Source: Neurospora tetraspora
Lineage: Eukaryota > Ascomycota > Sordariomycetes > Sordariales > Sordariaceae
DNA: 64,000 nucleotides
Reading direction: 5' to 3'
Assembly (NCBI RefSeq): GCF_033439725.1
Contig: NW_026944386.1
Location: 248,001 to 312,000 of the forward strand
Within the stretch, counting starts at the first letter, position 1, and every line of letters starts with the position of its first letter. Below the pieces are notes generated by a model, which saw only the letters and a program-made list of their open reading frames with translations, ran no database searches and was not told the DNA's origin. Position numbers and translations under genes: made by a program. This document shows, in pieces, positions 25,165 to 36,743 of this stretch.

Positions 25165-26817
25165 GGAGTCGCGGAAGAAACCAGAAATGCCAGCCACATG
25201 GACAGTAATGGTTATTTATGCCATGGGTCAGAGATCACTAATATCAGTCTGCAAAAGCGGATAACACGGATCAAGACCCTTTTTACTGCGCCTGGCCGGA
25301 GAGTATGGATCATCGACACAAGAAATGGAAGCATTGTCACATGGCAGGAAGCCTTATTCGAATACAAGAACATGGCGGAAAGCCTTTCGCGAACAAACGA
25401 CTTCATTATTTCTTGTTTTATTATTGCACTACCCACATTAGTTTTATGGCTCTATGATACGCGGCATAGGCTCTACAAATGAGCATGAGTTCCGCACATA
25501 TTCATCCTCACAGATGCGTTGTTTCGGCATCTTTAATTAGAGTTTGAAAAAGAGAGTGAGCATCGAGATATGAACGGCAGATTACGAATTACCAGATCAT
25601 GTAAAGTAGGGTTAGCATAGCACCGAACAATATTGTAGAACAAAAGCATGGCCGATGCAGTGATTGTGTGATTGATTGTGATTGTGTGGGTGATTGCATT
25701 TCCATGGTAGAGAAACAACGATTAAGTCAGGGATCGCATCCGGGCTCAATGAGCTCAAACGGAAAGATGTTGAATGCTGGAAGAAGAAGGATGGATCCAT
25801 GGTCAAGTCATCCTCGAGTGATGACCAAATTAAGTTAGCCATATTTGCGTTCATGAGACGACAAATGAATCAACAAGTGCACAAACCCACTCGTCTTTTA
25901 GTCAGGCCGTTCCGTTGGCGTTCGATAAGTAGTCGAAGTCTTCCCAAGAATAGGTCCGGGTTCTTAGCACCAGACTGTATACTGAGAACATGAAAGTCTC
26001 ACGATCTGACCGGCGGGATATGATAAGAACATGGAAAGGACAGAATCCAAGTCCACAGAGGACAGTGAAATCGCGAAAAACGCACAAGGGTAACCGAAAG
26101 ACCTGAGAAAACCCAAAAGGTACATGAAACCGGACCTTATCGTGGAAAGGGGGACTCGGAGCCTGTTTTCTCTACTCCCACTCACTCAATGTCCATAAAT
26201 GTTGCTATGTCTGATACATTAGGTAGACTTGGGGCGTTCGTCTTTGCATGTCCATATGACGGGAGCTACGACGAGATATTTATTGTGTTACGATACGAGG
26301 TGTTGATGAGGCACTGTGGTAATTAGATGGCATTTTGGTGCTCTGCTGGCTTACTTATGAACGGTTAACAAAGATACTTTTTTCTTCTTCCTTAGGTTGC
26401 TTTACTGGACTTTACTGGGCTGGGAAAAATGTTTAGTATGAAGATGAGGAAGAAGCAGGAAGAAGAGGAAGAAGCAGGAAGAAGAACCATCTCTCTTTTC
26501 AGACCAGAAACCAGACCAGGAATATGCGGCGGAGTGTAACCAAGCTCATGCCGCCAGAAAGCCAGAAAGGCAATAATAATGCTCAGTCCCAGAAGTCCCA
26601 TAAGTCCCAGATGTTCCAGAATCCAGAAGCAAGACAAGACAAGGAGCAACACCGCAACACCGCAACATCTAGAGAAACTAACTTTCTTTTTCCCTCACTA
26701 CCGCGTCGTTCAGTTAATGAAAGCTAATGAACCGAACTAAATCAGGTCACGTAGACACGTAGACACGTAGAACCGAAGTCCACTCCACCAACCACTTAAC
26801 TTGCTTAGTATGAATGA

Positions 26818-26818
<1 letters not shown>

Positions 26819-26848
<30 letters not shown>
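26819..26848. repeat. (CCCCGA)5 tandem repeat
   Basis: Five perfect copies of the hexamer CCCCGA. The minus strand therefore carries five runs of four Gs separated by two bases, which is compatible with a G-quadruplex. Confidence 0.9.
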
Positions 26849-26874
26849 TCCCGTCCGTCGTGAGTTTGTCTTTG

Positions 26875-26906
26875 TCTATCTATCTATCTATCGATCTATC
26901 TATCTT
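26875..26906. repeat. (TCTA)n microsatellite
   Basis: About eight tetramer units with one interruption (TCGA). Confidence 0.9.
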
Positions 26907-27780
26907 ATCTTCCAAATAGTTATGTAGTAGACTAGCATTCGAGCAACTAACTACAAGTCTACAAGTCTACAAGTCTAGTAGAGTAGAGTAGAGATAGTGT
27001 AGTGTACATATACACAGTACGCAACGACAGGGACTAGGACTAGGACTACTACTGAGTAGAGGTATCGACAGACAAACAGATAGTCTGCACACGATCTGTA
27101 GACTGTGGGCCAAACAAACAAAACCGACACGATAGAAGGAAGATGTGAATGTATGGAATACACCACCTGTCGCTATCAATCAGCTTTTCGTCCTCTTTTT
27201 CGAAACTACGTAAGTTCCGGATGAAGGATGAAGAAGATCAAAAGCACCAGACGGACGACCCGTAAAGTAGGCCATACATAGATAGAACTTGTTTGGAAGA
27301 TGTGGGTCGCTCGAACGGGAAATATCAGTCAATCAGTCAGTGGGTGAAATGCCGACTCTGGACTGGACCTGATGCGAGAAGTGACTTTTTTTTTTTCTTC
27401 GAGCCGATGCTACGCCCGTTTTTTGTTATGATCTCCTGAAAAAGAAAAACAAGATTCACAGGGAGAAGAAGTTGAGAAGGAATCAGGAAGCGGTTGTGAA
27501 TATATCAACAAGAAAATTTTTATTTTTGCCCACCACACAACGCCGGGAATATTCTATCTATCATGAACCTTATATAACCCTCCCACCCTCCTTTACAACC
27601 CACTCCGACTCCGGCTCACACAACACATGATATTGTTACAAAAGATGGCGAAACAAACATGACAGATCATAGTCTCATCTGTCTCTATCCATCAAAAGGC
27701 TTCCTTCCCAATCCAAGCAAACGCCGATTTTTTTTTGTTTTTCGTCTCGATCTGATCACCCGTCGTCTAACGACATCGCT

Positions 27781-29190
27781 TTACTTGCGGAAAGCAATAT
27801 CAAAAGCAGGAATCAAAGTCTGCGCCAGCCAGAAAGAGAAAACAAGCTTGGGGCCAGTCATCAAAAGCTTAGGCACCAGACCCTTGAAGAAAGCACCGGC
27901 GCCCTCGTTCTTGGCCATGTTGGTCAGAATGCGGAAGCCAGACTCGGGGTTATCGAAGTTGCGGTTCTGGATACGGGTCTTGATGACGTCGAGGGGAGCC
28001 GACACAACGAGCGAGGCGGAAGCACCAGCGATAGACGCAACAAAGTTCTGGAACCACGACGCCTTGTTGTAGTCACTCAGACCAAACAGGAACTCCTTGG
28101 CGAACGCGGAACCGCCGAAGAGAGCGAAGGAACCAGGGGCGTTGCGAGCGGCCGTCCAGCCCCAGCCGCGGTACAAGTTGCCGAACCCTTCATCCTTGAT
28201 GATCTTGAACACGCCGCGGCCCTTGAAGGCCTCGGGGTTGGTCTGGCGCTTGATCTTGAGGACGTCGAGGGGGAGGAGGACGATCTCGCCGATGCCGATC
28301 AGCGAACCCGCGGTCGAGTGCATGATGGCCTTGCCCGTCTTCTTGCCAAAGGCGTTCTCAAAGTCCTTGCCGTAGTGCGTGCCGAGGTAGTCGCGGGCGA
28401 CGGGCTGGCCGCCGTACTTGTAGATGCGCTGGAGGACCTTGTAGCCGGCGGCGTAGCCGAGACCGGGGAAGAGGGAGACGAATTTGCGACCGAAGGGGGC
28501 GTCGGCCTTGTTCTTGAAGATGACCTTGTTGAGCTCGGCGGAGTTGGAGATCTGTGTAAATGTATGTCAGCACTGGCATTCGAAAGAAGGTGGCCATCAA
28601 GGTTGCTGCTTTAAGCAGTTGACAGGGAGTGGTAGGAAAGTTACGCACCTTGGTCTCGTTGGACATCAGACGCTTAGCGATGGTATCGACCTATGGTAAC
28701 CAGCAAGGTCATTAAGATGCTCGTCATATTCGCACTTGGTTGCTCGTGTCTTGTTCCTCTCGTTCCTTTTCGTCCTCTTCATCCTGTGGACAAGGACAGC
28801 TCCAGCCAGCTACCAGTCCAGATCACCAATGCAACAGCCAGAGCTGCTAGACCAGCCATTGGCCTGTCTCGGTAGCATGGCATGGAGCTTCGAGAGCTTC
28901 TCCTCGTCTAGACATATCTAAACTTGACTCGAGAGGAACCGGTGACAACGACAGTGACCAGTGCTAGTGGCAGTAGTGACAACATACAGGATGGAAGATG
29001 GCCAACTCGGCGATACCAGCAGAGCCTACATGACAGCAAAAACACATGAATCAGCAACAAGTTCCCAAACAGAGTGACAGACAGACGTCATTGTAGCTTT
29101 AGTCATTGCAGAGCAGATAAACATACCGGATCCCAGCAACCTAGCCAGGTTGGACTCCTTCTCCGAACGACCAGCAGCAACAGGAGACAT
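27781..29190 (-). CDS. ggc1: Mitochondrial GTP/GDP carrier
   Basis: Exons 29190-29127, 29025-28988, 28690-28649 and 28551-27781; 304 residues. A three-fold repeated mitochondrial carrier with signatures HPVDTIAKRL, LPLDVLKIKR and APLDVIKTRI. Strong similarity to yeast Ggc1 includes LFPGLGYAA.YKVLQR.YKYGGQP, GKAMHSTAGSLIGIGEI and RGWGWTAARNAPGSFALFGG. Ggc1 exchanges GTP for GDP across the inner mitochondrial membrane and in yeast affects iron balance and mtDNA upkeep. The start MSPVAAGRSEKESNLARLLGS matches the family N-terminus. Introns are 101, 297 and 97 nt with GTATGT or GTGCGT donors. RPC82 follows upstream on the same strand about 930 bases away. Six membrane helices are expected. Confidence 0.94.
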
Positions 29191-30124
29191 TTTGTCTGTC
29201 TGTTTGTTGTGTAGTCGATGTGGTGTTTAAAGATTAAAGATGTATATAACCGCGTGAGGGGTTATAAGAGAATTAAGCTGCAGTGCGTGCGGGGGGGAAT
29301 GAAGAAGGGCAACTGGCGAAGGATTGCAGAAGACGGACTCGAGACGAGGGAATTGGAAGAGAAAGATCACGACGGAACAGAAAGGATGATTCACAAGTAC
29401 CAGAGAGAGTGAGAGAGAAGACGGGACGGGGACCGGAAGATAAGAAAACACACAGTACGGCGAGCAAGGTACCTCGGACGAGGGACGGGAGTGGAGGAGG
29501 GGGGAGGGACTGGGATGGAGTCACTGGCTCACTGGAAAAACGGGGTTGAGTCGGGACTCACAACGGCCGAAATTTTTTGAACTTTTTTTTCCCCCAAGAG
29601 CTGCGAAATTCTCGCGCTAACGAGCTCCGACAGCGGCATTTACGAGTGTAACCCTTGCCAAACCAAGGCACGCTAGCACTTATCTAGCCTTGAGCTAGCC
29701 AATCCCGGGCTTATCGGACCTTAGCGCCAGCCTTATCTGAACCACTGCCGCTGCTTGGCGTTGGCGTGACCCGAGTGTTCGGCGCTGACGAAGGGGAACA
29801 CCGTGAGTGATTGATTGCACATGTCACTGATCGTTGAGAAATGTTATGACAATGTTTTTGTCTCTATTTTAATAATGCCCAAAACACAACAAACTGATGT
29901 TTAATACATCTATGAATGCATCCCATAAACCTAGCCCGTCACGGAGACGGGAAATCAGCCCGCAAATGATCTCCCCATATTGGTATCGCACAGGGCGCAT
30001 TTCCTCGCCGCCGAAACATCATCACCTCACCATGATCTTGGCTGTAAGCTTTGGTATACCCGGCACCCACATCATTCTCTTGTGCATAAGTAGTTCTCGT
30101 CTTCGGGCAGTGCTCGGGCTTTTT
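29191..30124. other. Promoter region of ggc1 and 3' flank of the RPC82 gene
   Basis: About 930 bases on the same-strand side of two genes. A purine-rich stretch at 29.28-29.55 kb is open on both strands but shows no domain. Nothing else recognised. Confidence 0.4.
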
Positions 30125-32178
30125 CTAGAAGTCTTGTAACAGAGCCAAGGTATCATCGATCCGCATGATCTCCGCCATCAGCAGTTTCTCGTCCTTCAAG
30201 AACTTGGCAAACCTCGCGTACGACTCGTCACGCATCATATCCTTCTCCTTGCCCTTGACGTTTGTCCGCTTCGCCAGCGACAACACGTCCTTCTCCTTTT
30301 GCCGGCGCACCTCCAGCACCTGCAAGCAGTGCACCATAGTTGCGTAGCACTTGGCGATCAGGCCGCTGTAGGCTTGTTCCGTGTCGCAGTACCACAGGAA
30401 AATGGACTTCTTGGGATCGGCCTTGTTGTCGCGGGGCACTTCCTGCGTATGGGCGAAGCCGGCGAGACGCATCTCTAGCATCTTTTGCTGGAGGTCGACC
30501 TTACGCATCAGGCTGAGAGACTGAAGGGCTTGCTCGCCTAGCTTGCCCTTGGTGCGGAGGATGCGTGTTAACCTGAGGCCCTGGCGACCGCTCGTCTGCT
30601 CGATGATGGAGTCGAGTTCTGTCGCCCGGAGGTTCTCCATTAGAGGCTTGAAGTCGATCGTCCACTCATCCTCTCCGCAGTGACGAACGAAGCCTGGATG
30701 ACCCTCGGCCAGTAGCAAGAGGTGTTGCCGCAGCTGCTCAGGTCGGCTCATCCTAGCGACTGACGCGTCCCCATTTTCCTTCTTAGTGTCCATCTCTTCG
30801 TCACTGTCGCTGTAATCACCATCCTCTTCGTCATCGTCGCTGTCGTCTTGGTTCATGAAAGGAATCTTGTCCTTGGGAGCAAACGGCGTGAGTCTCTCTG
30901 CAGCTGATTTCGAAATCGCCTTGCTTGGAATCTTGCCGATTCCGAGTGTTAGGTCGATCGAGGTCTTGACCTTATCAAGAATCTCGTTTGTTGTGACCGA
31001 GGGCGTCTCCTTCTCGCCTTCCGGCGTCAAGGTGTCCATGAGAGGGTCTGGCCTACAGCGCGGAGTGTTCTTCGTCAGTTGCTTAAGCAGTTGACCATAA
31101 ACGTATCCTGTCGTCTCTCCGAGGGTCTCGTTGACGTATTGAACAAGGCGGCGGCTGCGTAGTTCGACAATGCACTTTTCGTAGTTGATGCGGATAACTT
31201 GTCGGGGCTGTAGGAAATGTCAAGTTAGCAACTTGGTTTGGACCCTTGTCCCATGGGAAATAACCTACGTCCAACGCCGGGTCCAAATCCTCCTCCTCTT
31301 CCGGAACCCCATTCGTCTCGTTTCCAACCGCCAGCTTCCTCCGCTTGCTTGCTCCTCCATTCTGAGCCAGCTTACGCTTGAGTGTCTTGGACTCCTCGCG
31401 CACCTTGCGAAGGCCCTCCGCCACCTTCTGTTCAAATTCAACCTTGGCCTTTGTACCCTTGATGCCGTTGGGAAAGTAAAAGTCCATGACCTCTTTGTGC
31501 ACTTGCTTCTCAATCTCGTGGGCGCTCTGGAAGGTCTTGCTATGGACGACATCGATCAACTCGGCCTCGATGAGTCGGCAAAGCACCGAGTTAAGTTGTG
31601 CTTTGCTCTTAATCACGAGCTCGGGCTTCTTGTCGTTCAGCCATGCGTCGTCGCTGTTGGCCAGGTTGATCTTGGCCTGGTAGGCGGCCACCAAGTCGGA
31701 GATTCGGGTCTGTCCGAGGAGCAGGAGATTCTGCATGACGTCGCGGCCGGCGGGGCCGTAGCTGTTATCTACCATTTCGAGGATCTTGCCGGTGCGCACG
31801 AGGTTGTAGGCGTAGTCGTGGTTTACTGAGTATTCGGCCTCGCCCGAGTTGGCGTCGACTGTGTAGAAGAGGAGGTTGTGTTGTTGAAGGACGCAGAGGC
31901 CATTCTTGACTTGGCGGGCGTTGAGTTTGGAGAACTGGCTGATGAGGCGGATCGAGAGCTTTCCTCGCTGAAAAAGAGTTGCATAGACTCTCTGTGTAAA
32001 TTGTCAGATTCTACTCAACTGACCGGGTCGATGTTGGTCGTGGTGGTACGTACAGCGGGGAGTTGGCCGTAGAGCTCGTCGACGAGCAGAGTGCAGAACT
32101 CTGCTTTCTCTTTGATCTGTGGTAGTCAGTGGTTAGCAGTGACAACCAAGAGGAATGGGTGATACATACAACAGCCAT
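30125..32178 (-). CDS. rpc82: RNA polymerase III subunit C82 (RPC3)
   Basis: Exons 32178-32170 (ATGGCTGTT, 9 nt), 32116-32054, 31991-31269 and 31207-30125; 625 residues. Introns are 53, 62 and 61 nt with GTATGT, GTACGT and GTAGGT donors. The protein fits C82: repeated winged-helix domains, an N-terminal part FCTLLVDELYGQLPARVYATLFQRGKLSIRLI, the RQVIRINYEKCIVELR segment, an acidic stretch (about residues 382-410) and a coiled C-terminus with the charged segment RRQKEKDVLSLAKRTNVKGKEKDM. C82 forms the C82-C34-C31 trimer of pol III, needed for open-complex formation at tRNA and 5S genes; it acts in the nucleus. The 9-nt first exon is the least certain part. It is divergent from QCR2. Confidence 0.9.
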
Positions 32179-33280
32179 GGTTGGTATCAGTACTCGTATA
32201 ATCAGATGACGTTTGTTGTTGTTGATGCCGATGTTATAATATAAAGTTGAAGAAGATCTGGCTCCTAGAGATCCTCTCACTATCTCTAGAGCTTCCACGG
32301 TTACTACCGATATGGCATGGGAGATCTCCAGGGATTGGTGGGGGAGGAAGTGGAAGAAGAGAGGGTGGAGTCGTGGAATTATATATTAAGTTGACCGAAA
32401 GTCAGTTTTGTATGGTGGGGGACTACCTCTGTCAAAGGTGTTCAGTGGAATGCAATGCGCCTGCAATATTCGGTGGTGACTGTTCGACCGCGGGGAAATC
32501 CGAATGACAAAATGATACAAATTATTTTTTTTCGAGTCGCATGCGCGGCAGGGACTCTCCAGTTGCAGTCCGCGCGTTAATCGCTACGGGCGCGGCAGAC
32601 CACGCTAGCCCCTGGGGTCCAGTCTACCGGTAGTACAAGAGGTACGTACCTTTTGTACCTAGCCCAGCCCACTTTGAAGAGTTGCCCCGACGGCAATCGA
32701 GTCGTGGAAACGACAACCCCCGAATCCATCCGCCCGGCAACCTGACCGAAATGCTCTAGAGATGAAACAACCGTCCCTTTCACCTTGTCCTCACCGAGAA
32801 GACCCGGAAACTTCCATCTGATAAAACTGGGAAAGGGGTCCCGTCGCCCACTGTGCTGGTCTTCCTTGGCTTCCGTCGTCGTTGTCTTTAGCGGATCCAG
32901 AGCTTCAGTGAGATCGCGGGGCATTTTGCTGCATGTTCGCGCCAATGATGAGCTGTGTTTCACTGCTGACCACTTGAGACCGCTGGGTGATGGCCTGTGC
33001 CAGCCCGTTGTGCGGCTCCCGAGTCGTGCTTGGCCGGGTGCTGACGCTTTGGAGCCTTGGAGCTGGGCGAGCTGGCAGTGCTGTACAGCTGTGCAGTGGT
33101 CTGTGCGCTGTTTGGGCAGCTGCCGGCCGCACGTGCACCGGCAACTGGGGCGCTGGGTGCCAGGGAATTTTCGGAGTCGGAATTGCTACACTATACTGAG
33201 ACTACGTGAAGCTCCTACAAGCAGTGCTCGCTGCGCAATCATCTAGAACCGTCAATTGGACGACATCGACCCCTCCAACC
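32179..33280. other. Divergent promoter region (RPC82 / QCR2)
   Basis: About 1.1 kb between divergent genes. Short overlapping frames on both strands, none with a recognisable product. Promoters and 5' leaders of both genes are expected here. Confidence 0.5.
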
Positions 33281-34836
33281 ATGATCTCCCGATCGGCTCT
33301 CACGAGGGGAAGCCAGCTGGCCCTTCGCCGCCCTGCCGCTGCGAAGACGGCCCAGCGCGGCTTTGCTGCTGCTGCTTCTCCCGCGGCGTCATACGAACCC
33401 ACCACCATCGCCGGCGTCAAGGTTGCCTCGCGCGACGATTCCGGTCCGACCACCCGCCTCGCCGTCGTCGCGAAGGCCGGTACCAGATACGAGCCGCTTC
33501 CCGGTCTGACCGTCGGTCTGGAGGAGTTTGCGTTCAAGGCAGGTTCTGACGAAGAGAGAGAGAAGACGCCCATGAGCTAATAATTGGCACCTTGGGGGGT
33601 AAACAGAACACCAACAAGAGAACCGCCCTCCGTATCGTCCGCGAGTCCGAGCTCCTCGGCGGCCAATTGCAGGCCTACCACACCCGCGAGGCCCTCGTCC
33701 TCCAGGCCTCCTTCCTCCGCGAGGACCTCCCCTACTTCACCGAGCTCCTTGCCGAGGTCATCTCCGAGACCAAGTACACCAGTGCGTGATAATACCTTCC
33801 CTCCCACGAAACATGGCTGTGTTGACAGTTGTTGCCTTGCCGCCCCATAGCCCACGAGTTCCACGAGCTCGTCGAGGACTGCATCCACGCCAAGCAGGCC
33901 AAGCTCGACTCTGCCGCCGTCGCCCTCGATGCCGCCCACAACGTCGCTTTCCACAACGGCCTCGGTTCTCCCCTCTACCCTACCGTCGACACCCCTACCT
34001 CGTCCTACCTCAACGAGAACTCGGTCGCCGCCTTCGCCAACCTCGCCTTCAACAAGGCCAACATTGCCGTTGTCGCCGACGGTGCCAGCCAGGCCGGTCT
34101 CGAGAAGTGGGTTGAGCCCTTCTTCAAGGGTGTTCCGGCCACCAGCTCCGGCAACCTGAACACTGCCGCCTCCAAGTACTTTGGTGGTGAGCAGCGCGTT
34201 GCCAAGAACGGCAAGAACGCCATCGTCATTGGCTTCCCCGGTGCTGCTCTTGGCGCCAGCCAGCCCGAGACTTCCGTCCTCGTCGGTCTCCTCGGCGGTG
34301 CCTCCAACATCAAGTGGTCCCCCGGTTTCAGCCTCCTCTCCAAGGCCACCGCCGCCAACCCCGGCGCCGAGGCCTTCGCCACCAACTACGCCTACTCCGA
34401 TGCTGGTCTCCTCGCCATCCAGATCTCCGGCAAGGGTGCCGCCGTCGGCAAGGTCGCCGTTGAGGCTGTCAAGGGTCTCAAGGCTATCGCTGCTGGTGGT
34501 GTCTCCAAGGAGGACCTCACCAAGGCTATCGCCAAGGCCAAGTTCAACCTCCTCTCTGCCAGCGAGGTTTCCGGCACTGGTCTCGTTCACGCCGGTGCCA
34601 ACCTTCTTGCCGGTGGCAAGCCCCTCCAGGTTGCCGAGACTCTCAAGGCTCTTGAGGGCGTTACCGCTGAGAAGCTCCAGGCTGTACGTGTGAAGCTATA
34701 TGAATTTGACAAGACAGACATGCTAACAAACGTTCAACAGGCTGCCAAGAAGCTCCTTGAGGGCAAGGCCTCCGTTTCCGCCGTCGGTGACCTCCACGTC
34801 CTTCCCTACGCTGAGGATCTCGGTCTCAAGGTATAG
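33281..34836 (+). CDS. qcr2: Cytochrome bc1 complex core protein 2
   Basis: Exons 33281-33538, 33607-33781, 33851-34683 and 34741-34836; 453 residues. The N-terminus (about 1-33) is rich in Arg, Ala and Ser without acids, a mitochondrial presequence. The mature part is an M16-type peptidase-like core protein: GLEEFAFKNTNKRTALRIVRESELLGG aligns with fungal core 2. The catalytic zinc motif of active M16 peptidases is not evident, as expected for core 2. It is a structural subunit of ubiquinol-cytochrome c reductase in the inner membrane. The first intron (33539-33606) appears to start GC (AAG|GCAGGT) and end ACAG; the nearby GT donor would break the frame. The third intron (34684-34740, 57 nt) is in frame without a stop. 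Confidence 0.94.
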
Positions 34837-35695
34837 ACGTAGACTAGACTTTGGAGGCGCAGAGCGGGTTGTGCAATTCGTAGTTAATTGAAAGAGGAAA
34901 TACCTAAACGCGAAACGAACCGATTGAAACTGGAAAGGCGTGGAACTTTTTGAGAAGATGTCAGGATTGGGAAACAAAAAAAACCGTGTACCAACAGCAA
35001 AACCGGCCGGGATGAAGTGTTGTAGACTTTCGTGTAAAGCGGGAGATGAAGAACGGCTGGGGACCGACGACTTTTGTGCATATATAAACCTCTAGACTTA
35101 TCACTCCTCGCCACTACTTCGCTAGCAGAGCTATACAAATGCAGCAGGCATTATTTCTTTTGTTGACATTGGATACATGAATCGGTGAAATCGACATGGT
35201 TCAACATTTTCAGCTTAAGAGGTGATATGAGATACAAGGAGTTTCACGGTGAGCTAAGTAGCTTGAAAGACAATGTTTAAGCTCATTTGAGAGTTCACAA
35301 ATGCGATATCATGCTCAATGGCAAACTGTTGAAGTCCCTCAAAACATCAGGGGTCGATGTTTACTTTTGACCTTGTTAGGTAAGCTGCCGAGACCTACAA
35401 GTAGAGCTTGCCCGTCGCCCGTAGCTCCTGTTTCGTCATGGCATGGAAGGAAGCTTGGGCTTGGTCACTTTTTGCCTGAGCTTGCCAACAAACAGTCCAA
35501 GAAAAAGGAGGGGCATCACGTGACGCGGAGCTTCGGCAGCGGAGCTTCTCGGGTCCTTGTGCCAGGGTGGGACCAGTTTTCAAAGCGGCAGAGTTGAATC
35601 GCGCGCAGCAAGTACCGCAGCAGCAGCAGCAGCAGCACACAGCAACAACCAGTCTTCGTTTAACCGTCAAGACAACCCACCACAAATCGCCCAAC
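34837..35695. other. Spacer and promoter region upstream of ATP15
   Basis: About 860 bases between two plus-strand genes. It holds the 3' end of QCR2 and a (CAG)n-rich leader (about 35.61-35.64 kb) just before ATP15. No further gene recognised. Confidence 0.45.
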
Positions 35696-36743
35696 ATGGT
35701 GTTCGCTTGGAAGGCCGCTGGCATTACGTGAGTATACCTGTTTTCTGTCTCGTCAAATTTGCAGAGGAGGAGGAAAGCGAAGGGGAAGAATTGCCTCTCG
35801 ATTTGGAGGAGGATTGGACCGACGAGCCTGCCCACGACCGAGTTCGACAGAAAACGACTACTGCGCCGAAACTGGAATTGCAATTGCCCCGCGACTTGAA
35901 CAGTGATGGACGACAAACTACGGACGAACCTACGAAACTTGAATGGGAGGCGGAATTGGATTGGGACAGACTGGGAGAGAAGAGGGCGGAGAACCCATGT
36001 TATAGACGAAAGCTGGGCCCAGGAAACGTCGAGGGAGGGGAAAGGAGAGAAAATGGCAGGAAAAGGACACGAGAAGCGCCGAATGTCTTGATGACCAGGA
36101 GAGATGGACACGAATGCGAAAACACGGAGGCGAGCAGGCGATGCACCAACGTAACGAGTTTGATGCGACAAATCAAGCCAGCATTCATCCAGCGCTACGA
36201 CAGACACATGAGATGCAACCACCAGATAGCGCAACGGAATAGAACGATCACAACGAGCAGGAGCAGGCAAAAGAGAGGGCACCGGACGAGATATGAACTA
36301 TAAGAGAAGACAGTGCAGGACAACGAAGGCTAACACGGTCTCGAAATCACAGCTACAACCGCTACATCGCGGTCGCCTCTCGTGCGCTCCGTCGCTCCCT
36401 CAAGGAGGATAAGAGAATCGTTGCTGAGCGTCGTGGCGAGTCTGCCGAGATCAAGTTCGCTAAGTGGTCGGTAAGTAGCTTTCACTTCCTTTAACTGAAG
36501 AAACATCCGAGCAAGAGGAGGAGGAGGAGGAGGAATGTTGGGATGGCCACAAGCGAGACAAGAAGGGACAGAAAACGGGGGGATGATTGCGTAACCCAAC
36601 CAAAGGAGAACCTTTACCAAGACAGAGTACTGATCCTATACCCCTTGAAACTACAGAACGGCAAGGCTGGCGAGACCGTCAACCTCAGCTCCGCCAACGC
36701 TGCCGCCGCCGCCGAGAACGCCACCTCCGTTCCCTCTTCTTAA
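35696..36743 (+). CDS. atp15: ATP synthase F1 subunit epsilon, mitochondrial
   Basis: Exons 35696-35727, 36353-36470 and 36657-36743; 78 residues. The start MVFAWKAAGITYNRYIAVASRALRRSLKED matches the short fungal/mammalian mitochondrial epsilon (W.KAG..Y..Y..VA..A.R.SLK). Yeast Atp15 has 62 residues; this one has an Ala/Ser-rich C-terminal extension. Epsilon sits in the central stalk of F1 at the matrix side of the inner membrane. Intron 1 is unusually long (625 nt, GTGAGT ... GGCTAACACGG ... CACAG) and is purine-rich and largely open. Intron 2 is 186 nt. Coding sequence is under a quarter of the gene span. Three plus-strand genes follow one another here (QCR2, ATP15, MAK10). Confidence 0.9.

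Larger units (their letters stand above)
25165..27780. other. Spacer with clustered simple repeats
   Basis: About 2.6 kb between convergent genes (unknown-function gene and GGC1). A 94-codon frame at 25198-25482 just after the stop has no recognisable domain and is probably 3' untranslated sequence. Between about 26.4 and 27.1 kb lie many short direct repeats: GGAAGAAG runs, ACACGTAG (three copies near 26.75 kb), CCCCGA, TCTA and ACAAGTCT. No gene supported. Confidence 0.5.

Noticed and set aside
33577-34590. 337-codon open frame on the minus strand opposite QCR2
   Set aside because: It is the antisense of a GC-rich, strongly codon-biased exon; the plus strand encodes a clear bc1 core protein, so this is a shadow frame.
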